NCBI RefSeq assembly: GCF_900182815.1
Contig: NZ_FXUA01000011.1
Location: 1 to 64,000 of the forward strand
Length of the DNA stretch: 64,000 bases
Reading direction: 5' to 3'
Source: Algoriphagus winogradskyi
GTDB taxonomy: Bacteria > Bacteroidota > Bacteroidia > Cytophagales > Cyclobacteriaceae
A program made the translations under genes and the position numbers. The stretch's first letter is position 1; each line of letters starts with the position of its first letter. Positions 35,107 to 44,245 of this stretch are shown in pieces. Below the pieces are notes generated by a model. It saw nothing but the letters and a program-made list of their open reading frames with translations, did not search any database and was not told the origin of the DNA.

Positions 35107-35228
35107 ATGTAAATAATTTGATTTTTAGTGGCTATATGGAATCTCACACGATAGATAATTATCCAGTTTTTATGGTTTTATCGATGTGTTCGAATTCATA
35201 AGTATTAACATTAGTTTTAACGAATATA

Positions 35229-37061
35229 CTAAACGGACTGAATACTAGAAAGCTTCTGGTATAAGCCTTCAGTTTGCATTAAGTCAATGTGCGTGCCACG
35301 CTGTACAATTTGACCATGCTCGATCACAAGTATCTCATCTGCATGCTGAATTGTGCTTAGTCTATGTGCGATCACCAATGTAGTTCTATTACTCATCAGT
35401 TTGGTCAGTGCTTCCTGTACCAAATGCTCGGATTCTGAATCTAAAGCTGAAGTAGCCTCATCAAGAATCAAAATTGGAGGGTTTTTCAATACTGCTCGTG
35501 CTATGCTTAGGCGCTGACGCTGTCCTCCGGAAAGCTTGGATCCACGCTCGCCGATACTAGTTTGATAGCCATCTTCCATTTTTTCGATAAATTCGTGGGC
35601 ATTGGCAATTGTAGCAGCTTCCATGACCTGCTCTTTAGTTGCTCCTTCTACCCCAAAAGCAATATTATTGAAAACCGTGTCATTAAATAGAATGGATTCC
35701 TGCGTCACTATTCCCATTTGGCTGCGCAAAGCTTGTAAATCAAACTCCTTTAGATTTTTTCCATCCAGTAAAATTTGTCCTTCCGAAGGATCATAAAATC
35801 TTGGGATTAAATCCGCCAACGTGGATTTTCCTCCACCAGAAGGACCCACAAGTGCAATGGTTTTCCCTCTCGATAAAGTGAAATTGATGTTTTTCAACAC
35901 GTTCACATCCTGGTAGGCAAAGCTTACATTTTTGACTTCAACTGAATTTTCAAAAGAATTCAATATGGCCGGACTTGCAGGGGAACTGATCTGAGTAGGC
36001 GTATCTACCACGGTGAAAATCCGCTCGGCTGAAGCGATACCCCGCTGAATACTGCTGACGGCACGGGAGATTTCCTTGGCTGGATTTAGAACTTGAGTGA
36101 AAATAATAATGTAGGTAATAAAGTCCGAGGCTCCCAAATCGGAATTTCCGCTGAGCACCAACCCACCTCCATACACCAAAATTCCGGCAACTACGAACAC
36201 TCCGAGAAATTGGGATATCGGAGATGCTAATTCGTTTTTGCGAGCCATGTTCACGTTCACTCCTGCGTAATAATCGGTTTCTTTGTCGAATTTTCCCTTC
36301 ATAAATCGCTCCGCATTGAAAGCTTTGATCACCCGCATTCCTCCAAGTGTCTCGTCTAGGATATTGACGATTCGACCAAGGGATTCCTGACTTTGCACCG
36401 CTTTTTTCTTCAGTCTTCTGGTAATCCCACCAATAATAGCTCCCGTGATGGGGATGATCAAAATGGTGAAAATTGTCAGTTTGGGAGACATAAAGAAAAG
36501 CACCGAGAAATAGAGAATAATGGTCACAGGCTCACGAAATACAACCCGAAGTGACTGCACAATCGTGTTTTCCACTTCTTGCACATCATTGGTCATTTTC
36601 GACATCAGATCGCCTTTGCGCTCATTGGAAAAATAGCCAATGTGAAGCTTACTGACTTGTCCGAAAATATCCATTCTCATGCGCTTGATGACAGTAGCGC
36701 GCACTTTTGCCAAAACTACCCCTGCCAAGTAGGTGAAGAGGTTGGAAAGGAAAACTGACGCCACGATGATCGCACACACATAATAAAGTGTTCCCATCTT
36801 GCCATATTCCTCAGCTATTTGCAGGAAGTTGTAATTGAAGAGGTGGGAAAAGTATTCGAGTGAGAAATTGAATTCAGGCTTCTCGGAATATTGTGTCAGT
36901 GTTGCCGGATCTACTTGTTCGAAAATCACATCGAAAAGCGGCTTCAGCAAGGTGAAATTCAGCAAGCCAAAAACGATGGAAAGAAACGCGTAGATAATAT
37001 AGGTAGGCACGAATTTTCCGTATGGCTTGGCATAGGAGAGAATTCGTAGATAGGTCTTCAT
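35229..37061 (-). CDS. ABC exporter, MsbA-like (lipid or drug)
   Basis: 610 aa. Six-helix membrane domain (about 15-330), then a nucleotide-binding domain with Walker A VGPSGGGKST, signature LSGGQRQRLSIARAVLKNPP, Walker B ILILDEATSALD and H-loop IAHRLSTI. All ATPase motifs are canonical, so it should work as a homodimer, like MsbA. A periplasmic loop of about 35 residues near the N-terminus is longer than in E. coli MsbA. It stands 61 nt upstream of nothing related, so the substrate is open. Confidence 0.9.
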   Translation of the reverse strand: MKTYLRILSYAKPYGKFVPTYIIYAFLSIVFGLLNFTLLKPLFDVIFEQVDPATLTQYSEKPEFNFSLEYFSHLFNYNFLQIAEEYGKMGTLYYVCAIIVASVFLSNLFTYLAGVVLAKVRATVIKRMRMDIFGQVSKLHIGYFSNERKGDLMSKMTNDVQEVENTIVQSLRVVFREPVTIILYFSVLFFMSPKLTIFTILIIPITGAIIGGITRRLKKKAVQSQESLGRIVNILDETLGGMRVIKAFNAERFMKGKFDKETDYYAGVNVNMARKNELASPISQFLGVFVVAGILVYGGGLVLSGNSDLGASDFITYIIIFTQVLNPAKEISRAVSSIQRGIASAERIFTVVDTPTQISSPASPAILNSFENSVEVKNVSFAYQDVNVLKNINFTLSRGKTIALVGPSGGGKSTLADLIPRFYDPSEGQILLDGKNLKEFDLQALRSQMGIVTQESILFNDTVFNNIAFGVEGATKEQVMEAATIANAHEFIEKMEDGYQTSIGERGSKLSGGQRQRLSIARAVLKNPPILILDEATSALDSESEHLVQEALTKLMSNRTTLVIAHRLSTIQHADEILVIEHGQIVQRGTHIDLMQTEGLYQKLSSIQSV

Positions 37062-37121
37062 AAACTAATGTTCGTGGAATAATCTCGCAAGTTACGCAAA
37101 AATGGCGGTGCAGGTTATCAG

Positions 37122-38810
37122 TTAATAGTTGTAATCAGGTCGTATGAAGTTCCAGCGGAATGCCAATTGCAGGTATTGGGAGGTAGCTGGACTGTCGAGG
37201 TCTTGGGCAGTACGTCTTCTGAAAGTATGGGAAGCATCGATAAAGAAATTATGCCTTAACATATAAGAAGCATTCAGATTAGTTTGAACCACCTTGTTCT
37301 CGATACCCTGACCGATCACATTATCAAATAATCCTGTTGGACTTCCTTCCAATCTATTTTTCAAGACATCTCCACCCCAGTTGGTCTCTTCGTCTGGATC
37401 TGCTCCATAGAGTTGGTACATGGTAGTGAAAGTCAGGTTCAGTTTTGGGATAGGCTGGTAGCGGAGGATTCCTAGCATTTCCCTGAAATTAGCTCCTCTT
37501 GGATGGGTAAGTGGAGTTCTCCAATTGCTGTAGGATTGATAGTCGACTTTTTCCTGAAAAGTATAAGGTCGGGCAGAATTGTATTCCAGCTGAAGATCTA
37601 GATTCGAAACCTTGAATAGGTCGATGTATTTAAATCCAGCCTGAAGCCCGTATTTATTCCGCTTGGAGTTCTTGCCATCTTGTCCAAAGAATTCTGAAAA
37701 GACGAACTCATCCAGTGCAAACTGACCGTAAAGCTGCATGGTTGACAAGAAATTCCATTTGTAATCTATCCCGAGCATGACCTTGTCAGGCGTGCCGAGT
37801 GATTGCTCCACCCAGCGATAAAAGATAATTGGATTGTAATAGTTGAAGTCTGCTTTGTCAGTCATCACAGACTCAAAAAACCCAAGGTTTAGGTTTTTGC
37901 CTACGTTAAAACCAAGTCTGTGAAAGGAAAACCATTTTTGAGGATATCTACCATCCGTAGGTCGCCCTCTGTCGTAGTCCACATCTGCAGTCATTTGAGT
38001 CCAGATATTGGTCAATTGGAATTTCCACACCTGGGTATTAAGTTTCACAAACATGTAGGGATTGGAAAAGTCGGAAAGCAAAAAGGATCTATAACCTTCC
38101 CCGATGAAGTTACGGTCATGACCGACTTCTACCTGAATGTGTTTGGTGATGTTAAAACTCACATGGCCAAGTGCTGAGAAGTACGTGTAGCCATCTGCAT
38201 TATATTCCTTCCAAAATCCCTCACCTGGCACAGCGCCATTGTGCTCGGCGTAGCCTTTCACCCAACTAGGGAAAAATGCCTCCGAAGAAGTGAAGTACGT
38301 GTAAAAACCAACTTTCTTATCTATTGATCCGCGAAGCACAACTCCACGCGAAAGGCGATTTGGGTTTCGGTCATTGTCGGGCTCGATCCCACCATTCAAG
38401 TACAAAACCGGACTTACGTGGATATCAAACTCATCACTATAATAGTATGCAAAGTCTCCAGGTCTTTTATAAATCGCGTTGAATAAAGGTTTTTCGGAAA
38501 GAGGGGTTTCCCTACTTACAAACTCCCAATTATCCTGACTCAGGTAAGCGAGATTGAACTGATCTACACTAGTTCTGATCACCGCGTCATTCGCAATGCT
38601 GTCGAGAAAAGCTGCCACATGATCTCTTCGGTAGGGCTTTGCACCAGTGTGGAACACCGGATTATTTTTTCCTTGAAGGATTTCGTACCGCTCGATTTTC
38701 TGGTAATAATCTCGATCGAAAGGAATGTAACTTCCCTGTGCAGTGACAAAAAGTGGAAGTAGAAATATGCCTAATAGAATAAGCAGTCGAGCGTGTAAAG
38801 GTTTTTGCAT
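37122..38810 (-). CDS. Wzi/RemB-like outer membrane protein
   Basis: 562 aa. Signal peptide to about residue 25 (LLPLFVTAQG), then an N-terminal helical part and a long beta-barrel sequence. GHDRNFIGEGYRSFLLSDFS and the YQPIPKLNLTF / RWNFIRPDYNY ending are features of the capsule-assembly Wzi family, which includes the gliding protein RemB of flavobacteria. It probably sits in the outer membrane and binds or organises surface polysaccharide or adhesin. No gliding genes are nearby. Confidence 0.75.
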   Translation of the reverse strand: MQKPLHARLLILLGIFLLPLFVTAQGSYIPFDRDYYQKIERYEILQGKNNPVFHTGAKPYRRDHVAAFLDSIANDAVIRTSVDQFNLAYLSQDNWEFVSRETPLSEKPLFNAIYKRPGDFAYYYSDEFDIHVSPVLYLNGGIEPDNDRNPNRLSRGVVLRGSIDKKVGFYTYFTSSEAFFPSWVKGYAEHNGAVPGEGFWKEYNADGYTYFSALGHVSFNITKHIQVEVGHDRNFIGEGYRSFLLSDFSNPYMFVKLNTQVWKFQLTNIWTQMTADVDYDRGRPTDGRYPQKWFSFHRLGFNVGKNLNLGFFESVMTDKADFNYYNPIIFYRWVEQSLGTPDKVMLGIDYKWNFLSTMQLYGQFALDEFVFSEFFGQDGKNSKRNKYGLQAGFKYIDLFKVSNLDLQLEYNSARPYTFQEKVDYQSYSNWRTPLTHPRGANFREMLGILRYQPIPKLNLTFTTMYQLYGADPDEETNWGGDVLKNRLEGSPTGLFDNVIGQGIENKVVQTNLNASYMLRHNFFIDASHTFRRRTAQDLDSPATSQYLQLAFRWNFIRPDYNY

Positions 38811-38993
38811 TGCCTAAATCTAAAAAACATTCCTGAAAATAGAATTCGAATACGGCTAAAGAGAGTTGAAATAGTAGAAATCAGCGTTTTCCAAATGATT
38901 GCATCCGTCTAATAGACATTTGGTTACTGCCAGAGGTAGGGGTTTGAATTTGCTTTGAAATTGGAGTTGAATTTTATTTTTGGGCTAAAACGC

Positions 38994-39022
38994 CTTGATT
39001 TGCATACTCAAATCAAGTTTTT
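38994..39022 (+). terminator. Orphan terminator-like hairpin upstream of rpmE2
   Basis: Perfect 9-bp stem CTTGATTTG / CAAATCAAG with a 6-nt loop, followed by T5 on the plus strand. No plus-strand gene precedes it. Confidence 0.6.
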
Positions 39023-39063
39023 AAATCCTTTTGACCAATTGACTTAGAAATACTTGGCAAAGA

Positions 39064-39095
39064 TTTGGTGAGTTTTGTGAAAAAGCCTAGCTTTG
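39064..39095 (+). promoter_or_regulatory. Probable rpmE2 promoter
   Basis: TTTG (39064-39067), 20-nt spacer, TAGCTTTG (39088-39095): a full match to the Bacteroidota TTTG / TAnnTTTG promoter, 39 nt before the bL31 start codon. Confidence 0.6.
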
Positions 39096-39134
39096 TGCCT
39101 CATTTGAAAGAGGTACATAATAACTAGCAATAAT

Positions 39135-39380
39135 ATGAAAGCTGATATCCATCCAAACTACAGAGACGTCGTTTTCTACGACACTTCTAGCGAGTTTAAA
39201 TTTCTTACTAAGTCAACTATCGAAACAAGCGAAACTATCACTTGGGAAGATGGCAACGAATATCCTTTGTTCAAGGTCGAAGTGAGCTCTCAGTCTCACC
39301 CGTTCTACACAGGTAAGAAAATGATGCTTGATACTGCGGGTCGTGTTGAGAAATTCAACAGAAGATACGCTAAGAAGTAA
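39135..39380 (+). CDS. rpmE2: 50S ribosomal protein bL31, type B
   Basis: 81 aa, starts MKADIHPNYRDVVFYDTSS and contains SQSHPFYTGKKMMLDTAGRV. It lacks the CxxC zinc site of type A bL31, so it is the zinc-independent B form. A strong terminator follows, separating it from the GlmU-like gene. Confidence 0.96.
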   Translation: MKADIHPNYRDVVFYDTSSEFKFLTKSTIETSETITWEDGNEYPLFKVEVSSQSHPFYTGKKMMLDTAGRVEKFNRRYAKK

Positions 39381-39400
39381 TTCTTCTATATCTCAGGCTA

Positions 39401-39438
39401 AAAAGTCTCCCGGAGCATGGATTCCGGGAGACTTTTTT
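39401..39438 (+). terminator. Rho-independent terminator of rpmE2
   Basis: 14-bp stem AAAAGTCTCCCGGA / TCCGGGAGACTTTT with T6 after it. It lies 20 nt after the bL31 stop and 12 nt before the next start codon. Confidence 0.93.
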
Positions 39439-39449
39439 ATTTTTGCCTC

Positions 39450-40646
39450 ATGGACTCAATTTTATTGTTTGATGACCCTGCTATTCGCGGCTCGTTACTT
39501 CCTTTTACTTTTACCCGACCAGTAGCGGAAATCCGCGTAGGAATACTGAAGGTGTCGGAAAAATGGGAAAAGATCACCGGTGCTTCAGTTTCATTTCTGA
39601 CCCAAGACTACCTTCAAAAGAAATACCCTCGAAAATCTGGAAAAGCGCTGGCTATAAATGGCGCTTGGCTGCCAGACATTAGAAGTCTAGCTGTATTGAA
39701 ATCCATTACATCAACTCAGGCACTGTATTTCGGAAAGACCCTGATCGCAACCTATATCGGCGAAACGGAGAAAAATCTAGTGGCAGTGAAGGGTAAAGAA
39801 ATTGTCCAGCTCGATTTTGAACCCACATTAGTATTGAAAACCTGGAATATTTTCCAGTTTAATGGAGCGGAGATAAAAAATGATTTTGAGATGCTGACTA
39901 AAGGCAGAAAATCTGCGCAGATCACAGATCCTCATACTAAAGTATATTCTCCCGAAAACATCTTCGTTGAAGAAGGGGCAGTCATTAGAGCGGCGATTTT
40001 GAATGCAGAAAACGGCCCAATTTACATTGGTAAAAACACCGAGATCCAAGAAGGAGCTTTGATTCGTGGGCCATTTGCGCTTTGCGAAAGCTCTACAGTA
40101 AATATGGGAGCCAAAATAAAAGGTGATACCACCGTGGGCCCACACTCCAAAGTGGGAGGGGAGTTATCCAACTCGGTGATCTTTGGCTATAGCAACAAAG
40201 GTCACGAAGGGTTTCTCGGCAATTCTGTAATCGGAGAATGGTGTAATATGGGAGCTGACACGAATACCAGCAACCTGAAAAACAATTATTCCCCAGTGAA
40301 GCTCTGGGATTATACCGTTGGGAATTACTCCAATACTGGTTTGCAATTCTGCGGACTCATGATGGGCGATCATTCCAAATGTGGTATTAATACCATGTTC
40401 AACACAGGGACAGTCGTCGGCATTGGATCCAATGTGTTTGGTCCAGGATTTCCGCGTAAATTTATCCCTTCATTTGCTTGGGGTGGAGAGGAAGGATTCT
40501 CTACCTTTTTGTTCCCGAAATTTCTAGAGACAGCAAAAGCCGTAGTGGCCAGAAGAGGACTTGAGTTGAATGCGGAAGAACAAGAAATCTTACGTATGAT
40601 TTTCGAAATGTCCAAAAACTATAGAATTTGGGAAACCTCATCCTGA
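39450..40646 (+). CDS. GlmU-like protein (nucleotidyltransferase-like plus left-handed beta-helix)
   Basis: 398 aa. N-terminal half resembles a sugar-phosphate nucleotidyltransferase but its start reads DDPAIRGSLLPFTFTRPVAE instead of a GxGTRxxP loop. The C-terminal half is a hexapeptide-repeat beta-helix (about 170-340) with IYIGKNTEIQEGALIRGPF and related turns. In Bacteroidota such proteins are called GlmU family; whether the N-terminal half is catalytic is doubtful. A longer frame would start inside the rpmE2 terminator, so the ATG at 39450 is chosen. Confidence 0.82.
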   Translation: MDSILLFDDPAIRGSLLPFTFTRPVAEIRVGILKVSEKWEKITGASVSFLTQDYLQKKYPRKSGKALAINGAWLPDIRSLAVLKSITSTQALYFGKTLIATYIGETEKNLVAVKGKEIVQLDFEPTLVLKTWNIFQFNGAEIKNDFEMLTKGRKSAQITDPHTKVYSPENIFVEEGAVIRAAILNAENGPIYIGKNTEIQEGALIRGPFALCESSTVNMGAKIKGDTTVGPHSKVGGELSNSVIFGYSNKGHEGFLGNSVIGEWCNMGADTNTSNLKNNYSPVKLWDYTVGNYSNTGLQFCGLMMGDHSKCGINTMFNTGTVVGIGSNVFGPGFPRKFIPSFAWGGEEGFSTFLFPKFLETAKAVVARRGLELNAEEQEILRMIFEMSKNYRIWETSS

Positions 40647-40657
40647 TTAATTAATTC

Positions 40658-41800
40658 ATGCAATTCGCAGCTATACCGGGTCTTCCCGAAACCAAATTAA
40701 ACCTCATCAATGCTGTCAAAAACAATCATTTGGCGCATGCACTGCTATTCCATGGACCGGAAGGCTCCGCTAATCTTACTATGGCATTGGCGCTGTGCAC
40801 TTATTTGTACTGTGAAAACCCAAGTGATTCAGATTCTTGTGGGACCTGCGCTTCCTGCCAGCGGATGAGTCGATTGGTAGTTCCTGATTTGAACTTCGCA
40901 TTTCCTACAATTGCAAAGGGTAAAGAGGATGAAAAGGAAAAAGATGACGATGAAAAAACAGATCTATTGACCAATTGGCGAAAGTTTGCTACGGAGCAGC
41001 CCTATGGTAATGTCCATGATTTCATCTACTTTAATAATTTTGAAAAGAAGCAGTTAAATATCTCCAAAGGGGCAGCCCGTAAAATCATACAGGCACTTTC
41101 ACTCATGTCTTTTGAAGGTGGCTATAAGATCATGATGATTTGGTCACCGGAATTTCTTCACCCTTCTGCCGCAAATGCCCTTCTGAAAATTCTAGAAGAA
41201 CCGCAGCCTAAAACGCTTTTTATTTTGGTGACTGGAGCTGCCGATCAGTTGTTGACGACGATACTTTCCAGAACTCAAAAGGTTACGATTCGGGGGTTTT
41301 CTGATGAAGAAGTCAAAAGTCATTTGCTCGAGAAGGGACTTTGTGACGAAGCATCTGCAGATCAGATCGCAATGCTAGCAGATGGCAATATGCGTGAAGC
41401 TTACCGACTCGTAGATCAGGTAGAAGATCTCCAGGTCAAAAAAATCAGAGAATGGTTTTTGTCCTGCTACAAAGCTGATTTCAAAAGTATTTTTGGACTT
41501 GCGGATGACTTTCACAAGTCGGATAAAGAAGCCCAAAAATCACTTTTACTCACAGGATTAAACGTACTTCGTGAGATTTTGCTGAAAAATGTAGGGTTGG
41601 AGGAGTTGCTTCGTACGCATGACGAGGATCGTAAATTCGTCAATAATATTTCCGGTAAGATCCTCAAGGAGGAGCATGTAGGGAAATTATATGGTGATTT
41701 CAATACTGCTCATTATCATTTGGAACGAAACGGTAACGCCAAATTCATCTTCACAGATCTATCGATGAATGTGACCAGATTGATGGCGAAAATAAGCTGA
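40658..41800 (+). CDS. holB: DNA polymerase III subunit delta prime
   Basis: 380 aa. Clamp-loader AAA+ fold. The P-loop is degenerate (GPEGSANLT, residues 33-41, no GKT), as expected for the non-ATP-binding delta prime. C52, C61, C64 and C67 form the zinc module. SNALLKILEEPQP-like sequence (AANALLKILEEPQPKTLFIL) is the conserved clamp-loader segment. An unusual highly charged insert (KGKEDEKEKDDDEKTD, about 88-103) follows the zinc module. It is followed 1 nt later by the RimB-like gene. Confidence 0.9.
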   Translation: MQFAAIPGLPETKLNLINAVKNNHLAHALLFHGPEGSANLTMALALCTYLYCENPSDSDSCGTCASCQRMSRLVVPDLNFAFPTIAKGKEDEKEKDDDEKTDLLTNWRKFATEQPYGNVHDFIYFNNFEKKQLNISKGAARKIIQALSLMSFEGGYKIMMIWSPEFLHPSAANALLKILEEPQPKTLFILVTGAADQLLTTILSRTQKVTIRGFSDEEVKSHLLEKGLCDEASADQIAMLADGNMREAYRLVDQVEDLQVKKIREWFLSCYKADFKSIFGLADDFHKSDKEAQKSLLLTGLNVLREILLKNVGLEELLRTHDEDRKFVNNISGKILKEEHVGKLYGDFNTAHYHLERNGNAKFIFTDLSMNVTRLMAKIS

Positions 41801-41801
41801 T

Positions 41802-42239
41802 ATGGAGCAAAAAGTAATTGGTAGAAAAGAGAAAGTATCACTTCCTGATTTAGGACTGTCGCTGGTTTGGGCCAAAGTCGATACCGGAGCCTACACAAGC
41901 AGTATTCATGCGGAGAATTTGGAAGTATTAGAGGTAAATGGAAAGCGAGTGCTGCAGTTTCAGCCACTTCTTCCCGGACATAAATCTTATACCGGCGAGA
42001 TAGTTACCTTTGAAGAGTTCAGAGAGAAAAAAGTAAAAAACTCCTTCGGTCATGCTGAGGTTCGTTATTTGATCGAGACTACCTTTGAACTGGCTGGAGA
42101 AAGTTACTCGGCGGAGTTCACACTATCCGATCGGTCGAGTATGAGAAATGCGATTCTTCTCGGTCGGAAAATACTCAAAAATCGCTTCCTTGTAGATGTA
42201 TCCAAAATCAATTTGGCTAAACCTTATCGGAACAAATAA
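41802..42239 (+). CDS. RimB-like retropepsin-type protease (PF05618 family)
   Basis: 145 aa. AKVDTGAYTSSIHA (about 24-37) holds the DTGA motif of retropepsin-like aspartic proteases; LGRKILKNRFLVDV is the second conserved block. Older annotation calls the family ATP-dependent zinc protease, although no zinc motif is present. In pseudomonads RimB is encoded with RimK and trims or controls the glutamate tails added by RimK; here rimK follows at 174 nt, so the pairing supports the same role. Confidence 0.85.
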   Translation: MEQKVIGRKEKVSLPDLGLSLVWAKVDTGAYTSSIHAENLEVLEVNGKRVLQFQPLLPGHKSYTGEIVTFEEFREKKVKNSFGHAEVRYLIETTFELAGESYSAEFTLSDRSSMRNAILLGRKILKNRFLVDVSKINLAKPYRNK

Positions 42240-42251
42240 TCAAAGTCAGAT

Positions 42252-42293
42252 TTACCTAAAAATCCTTGCTGAAGGCTCCTATTACCTAAAAAT
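42252..42293 (+). repeat. Two TTACCTAAAAAT direct repeats before rimK
   Basis: TTACCTAAAAAT at 42252-42263 and 42282-42293, period 30 nt, in the 174-nt rimB-rimK spacer. A CCCGA...TCGGG hairpin with an A-rich loop follows near 42358-42376. Function unknown; it may be a regulator site or internal promoter element. Confidence 0.35.
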
Positions 42294-42413
42294 TTTCTTA
42301 TGAAATCGAGCATAATTCCAGCGATATCCAAAGAGATGCTTATCCATTGCGAGATACTCCCGAAAAAAAAATCGGGGCAGGCTATCTGATCATAAAAAAT
42401 CAATTATTAACAG

Positions 42414-43319
42414 ATGAAAATTGCAATCCTTTCCACAAACCCAAATTTATATTCCACCAAGCGCCTGCTGGAAGCGATTAAAGCAGCAGGCCACGAGGGA
42501 ATAATCGTCAATCATAGCATCTGTGATTTGATTCTTGAGCAAGATGGTCCGTCCATTATTCATAAAGGAGAAAAAGTACTGGGAGTAGATGCCGTTATTC
42601 CTAGGATCGGTGCTTCAGTTACTTTTTACGGAACGGCAGTGGTTCGTCAATTTGAGTTGATGGGCACTTTTTCTGTGGTGAATTCTCAAGCCATCGTCCG
42701 TAGCAGAGATAAATTGCGTAGCCTTCAGATCATGTCCAGTGCAGGACTTGGTATGCCCAAAACAGCCTTTACTAATTTCTCCAAAGGAGGAGAAAAACAA
42801 ATTATCGAGCATGTTGGTGGAGCGCCCTTGATCATCAAATTATTAGAAGGAACGCAAGGACTTGGGGTAGTTTTGGCAGAAACGCGAAAAGCGAGCCAGT
42901 CCGTTATTGAAGCATTTCATGGATTGAAGGCAAGAATTATCGTTCAGGAATTCATCAAGGAAGCCAAAGGAGCAGATATTCGAGCTTTTGTGGTGAATGG
43001 GAAAGTAGTCGGAGCGATGAAGCGCCAAGGAGCTGAAGGGGAGTTTCGTTCCAACCTTCACCGAGGTGGCAAGGCAACTGTCATCAAATTAAGCCGGGCT
43101 GAGAAAGCTGCTGCCTTAGCTGCTGCCAAATCACTTGGCTTGGATGTGGCAGGAGTTGATATGCTTCAATCTGCCCGGGGCCCGCTGATTTTGGAAGTGA
43201 ATAGCTCTCCAGGACTAGAAGGAATAGAGAAAGCTACGGGCATCGATGTCGCTGGATCCATAATAAAATTCATAGAAGAAGGCGTAAATAAGCGTCCATT
43301 AAAGATTTCGAGTCAATGA
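42414..43319 (+). CDS. rimK: RimK, ribosomal protein S6 / glutamate ligase family
   Basis: 301 aa. ATP-grasp fold with N-terminal pre-ATP-grasp domain (DAVIPRIGASVTFYGTAVVR), ATP-binding segments PLIIKLLEGTQGLGV and IVQEFIKEAKGADIR, and metal-binding VAGVDMLQSARGPLILEVN. RimK adds glutamates to the C-terminus of S6. Residues 126-301 keep all ATP-grasp ligands. It overlaps hemC by 4 nt (ATGA), so the two are translationally coupled. Confidence 0.93.
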   Translation: MKIAILSTNPNLYSTKRLLEAIKAAGHEGIIVNHSICDLILEQDGPSIIHKGEKVLGVDAVIPRIGASVTFYGTAVVRQFELMGTFSVVNSQAIVRSRDKLRSLQIMSSAGLGMPKTAFTNFSKGGEKQIIEHVGGAPLIIKLLEGTQGLGVVLAETRKASQSVIEAFHGLKARIIVQEFIKEAKGADIRAFVVNGKVVGAMKRQGAEGEFRSNLHRGGKATVIKLSRAEKAAALAAAKSLGLDVAGVDMLQSARGPLILEVNSSPGLEGIEKATGIDVAGSIIKFIEEGVNKRPLKISSQ

Positions 43320-44245
43320 GTCAAGTAGTAAAAATAGGCACCAGAGGAAGTAAGTTAGCACTTTGGCAGGCTTATCATGTGGAGGAGCTTTTGCAAAAAG
43401 CCGGGCTGGAATCAGAGATAGTGATCATTGATACGAAAGGTGATCAAATCCTTGACGTTTCCATTGCGAAAATTGGCAGTAAAGGTGTTTTTACGCAGGA
43501 ATTGGAAGATCAATTGCTGGATGGCCGGATCGATATAGCCGTTCATAGTGCAAAGGACATGCAGTCTAATTTGCCAGAAGGCTTTGAAATCATTGCTTTC
43601 ACCGAGCGGGAAAAGGAAAACGATGTGCTTGTCTCTCATGACAAATCCGTTTCTCTTAAGAAGGATGTTGTATTAGGAACTTCTTCCACTCGCCGCGTTT
43701 CTACGTTGAAGCATTTTTACCCACATGTGAAGACAGTGGAGGTTAGGGGGAATCTACAGACTCGAATCCGCAAAATGGAGGAGGGACTTTGTGATGCCTT
43801 GTTACTTGCTTATGCAGGTGCGCATCGCATGGAATATGACCATATGATCGTGGCGGAATTGGATTTGGATGAATTTACTCCGGCAGTCGGGCAAGGATCT
43901 GTTGCCATCGAAGTGGCAACCATACTTGATTCGGAATTGAAGTCAAAAATCGCTGCTGCTTGTAATCATCAAGAGACCTCCTTACGGCTTCGTGCTGAGC
44001 GAGCTTATCTGAGAATATTGGAAGGGGGTTGCAGCATACCGGTTTTTGCGCTAGCTAATCTTAAAGAAGACCAGCTTAGCCTAAAAGGCGGGATTGTGAG
44101 CTTAGACGGCAAAGAGCGGATTTCTCTTGTGGTAAATGGAGATGCCAGCCAGCCAGAAAAGTTAGGACAGGAACTTGCTGACCAAGTTTTTGCCGCAGGC
44201 GGAAAAGTCATATTAGATCAAATCAAATCAACCTTAAATAAATGA
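43316..44245 (+). CDS. hemC: Hydroxymethylbilane synthase (porphobilinogen deaminase)
   Basis: 309 aa. It joins four porphobilinogens into hydroxymethylbilane. IGTRGSKLALWQAYHVEELL opens the protein, VHSAKDM and GTSSTRRVS are active-site segments, and LEGGCSIPVFALA holds the cysteine that carries the dipyrromethane cofactor. It overlaps rimK upstream and the cyclophilin gene downstream, each by 4 nt. Confidence 0.97.
   Translation: MSQVVKIGTRGSKLALWQAYHVEELLQKAGLESEIVIIDTKGDQILDVSIAKIGSKGVFTQELEDQLLDGRIDIAVHSAKDMQSNLPEGFEIIAFTEREKENDVLVSHDKSVSLKKDVVLGTSSTRRVSTLKHFYPHVKTVEVRGNLQTRIRKMEEGLCDALLLAYAGAHRMEYDHMIVAELDLDEFTPAVGQGSVAIEVATILDSELKSKIAAACNHQETSLRLRAERAYLRILEGGCSIPVFALANLKEDQLSLKGGIVSLDGKERISLVVNGDASQPEKLGQELADQVFAAGGKVILDQIKSTLNK

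Larger units (their letters stand above)
38811..39134 (+). promoter_or_regulatory. Divergent intergenic region before rpmE2 with two promoter-like sites
   Basis: 324 nt without a gene. TATTTTTG at 38975-38982 (with TTTG 38954-38957) and TAGCTTTG at 39088-39095 (with TTTG 39064-39067, 20-nt spacer) both fit the Bacteroidota promoter consensus. Between them is the hairpin 38994-39022. The second promoter is the best candidate for rpmE2, about 40 nt before its ATG. Confidence 0.5.

Noticed and set aside
42358..42376. CCCGA / TCGGG hairpin before rimK as a terminator
   Set aside because: The loop, not the downstream side, carries the A run, so it does not fit a plus-strand terminator; kept only as a note in the repeat entry.
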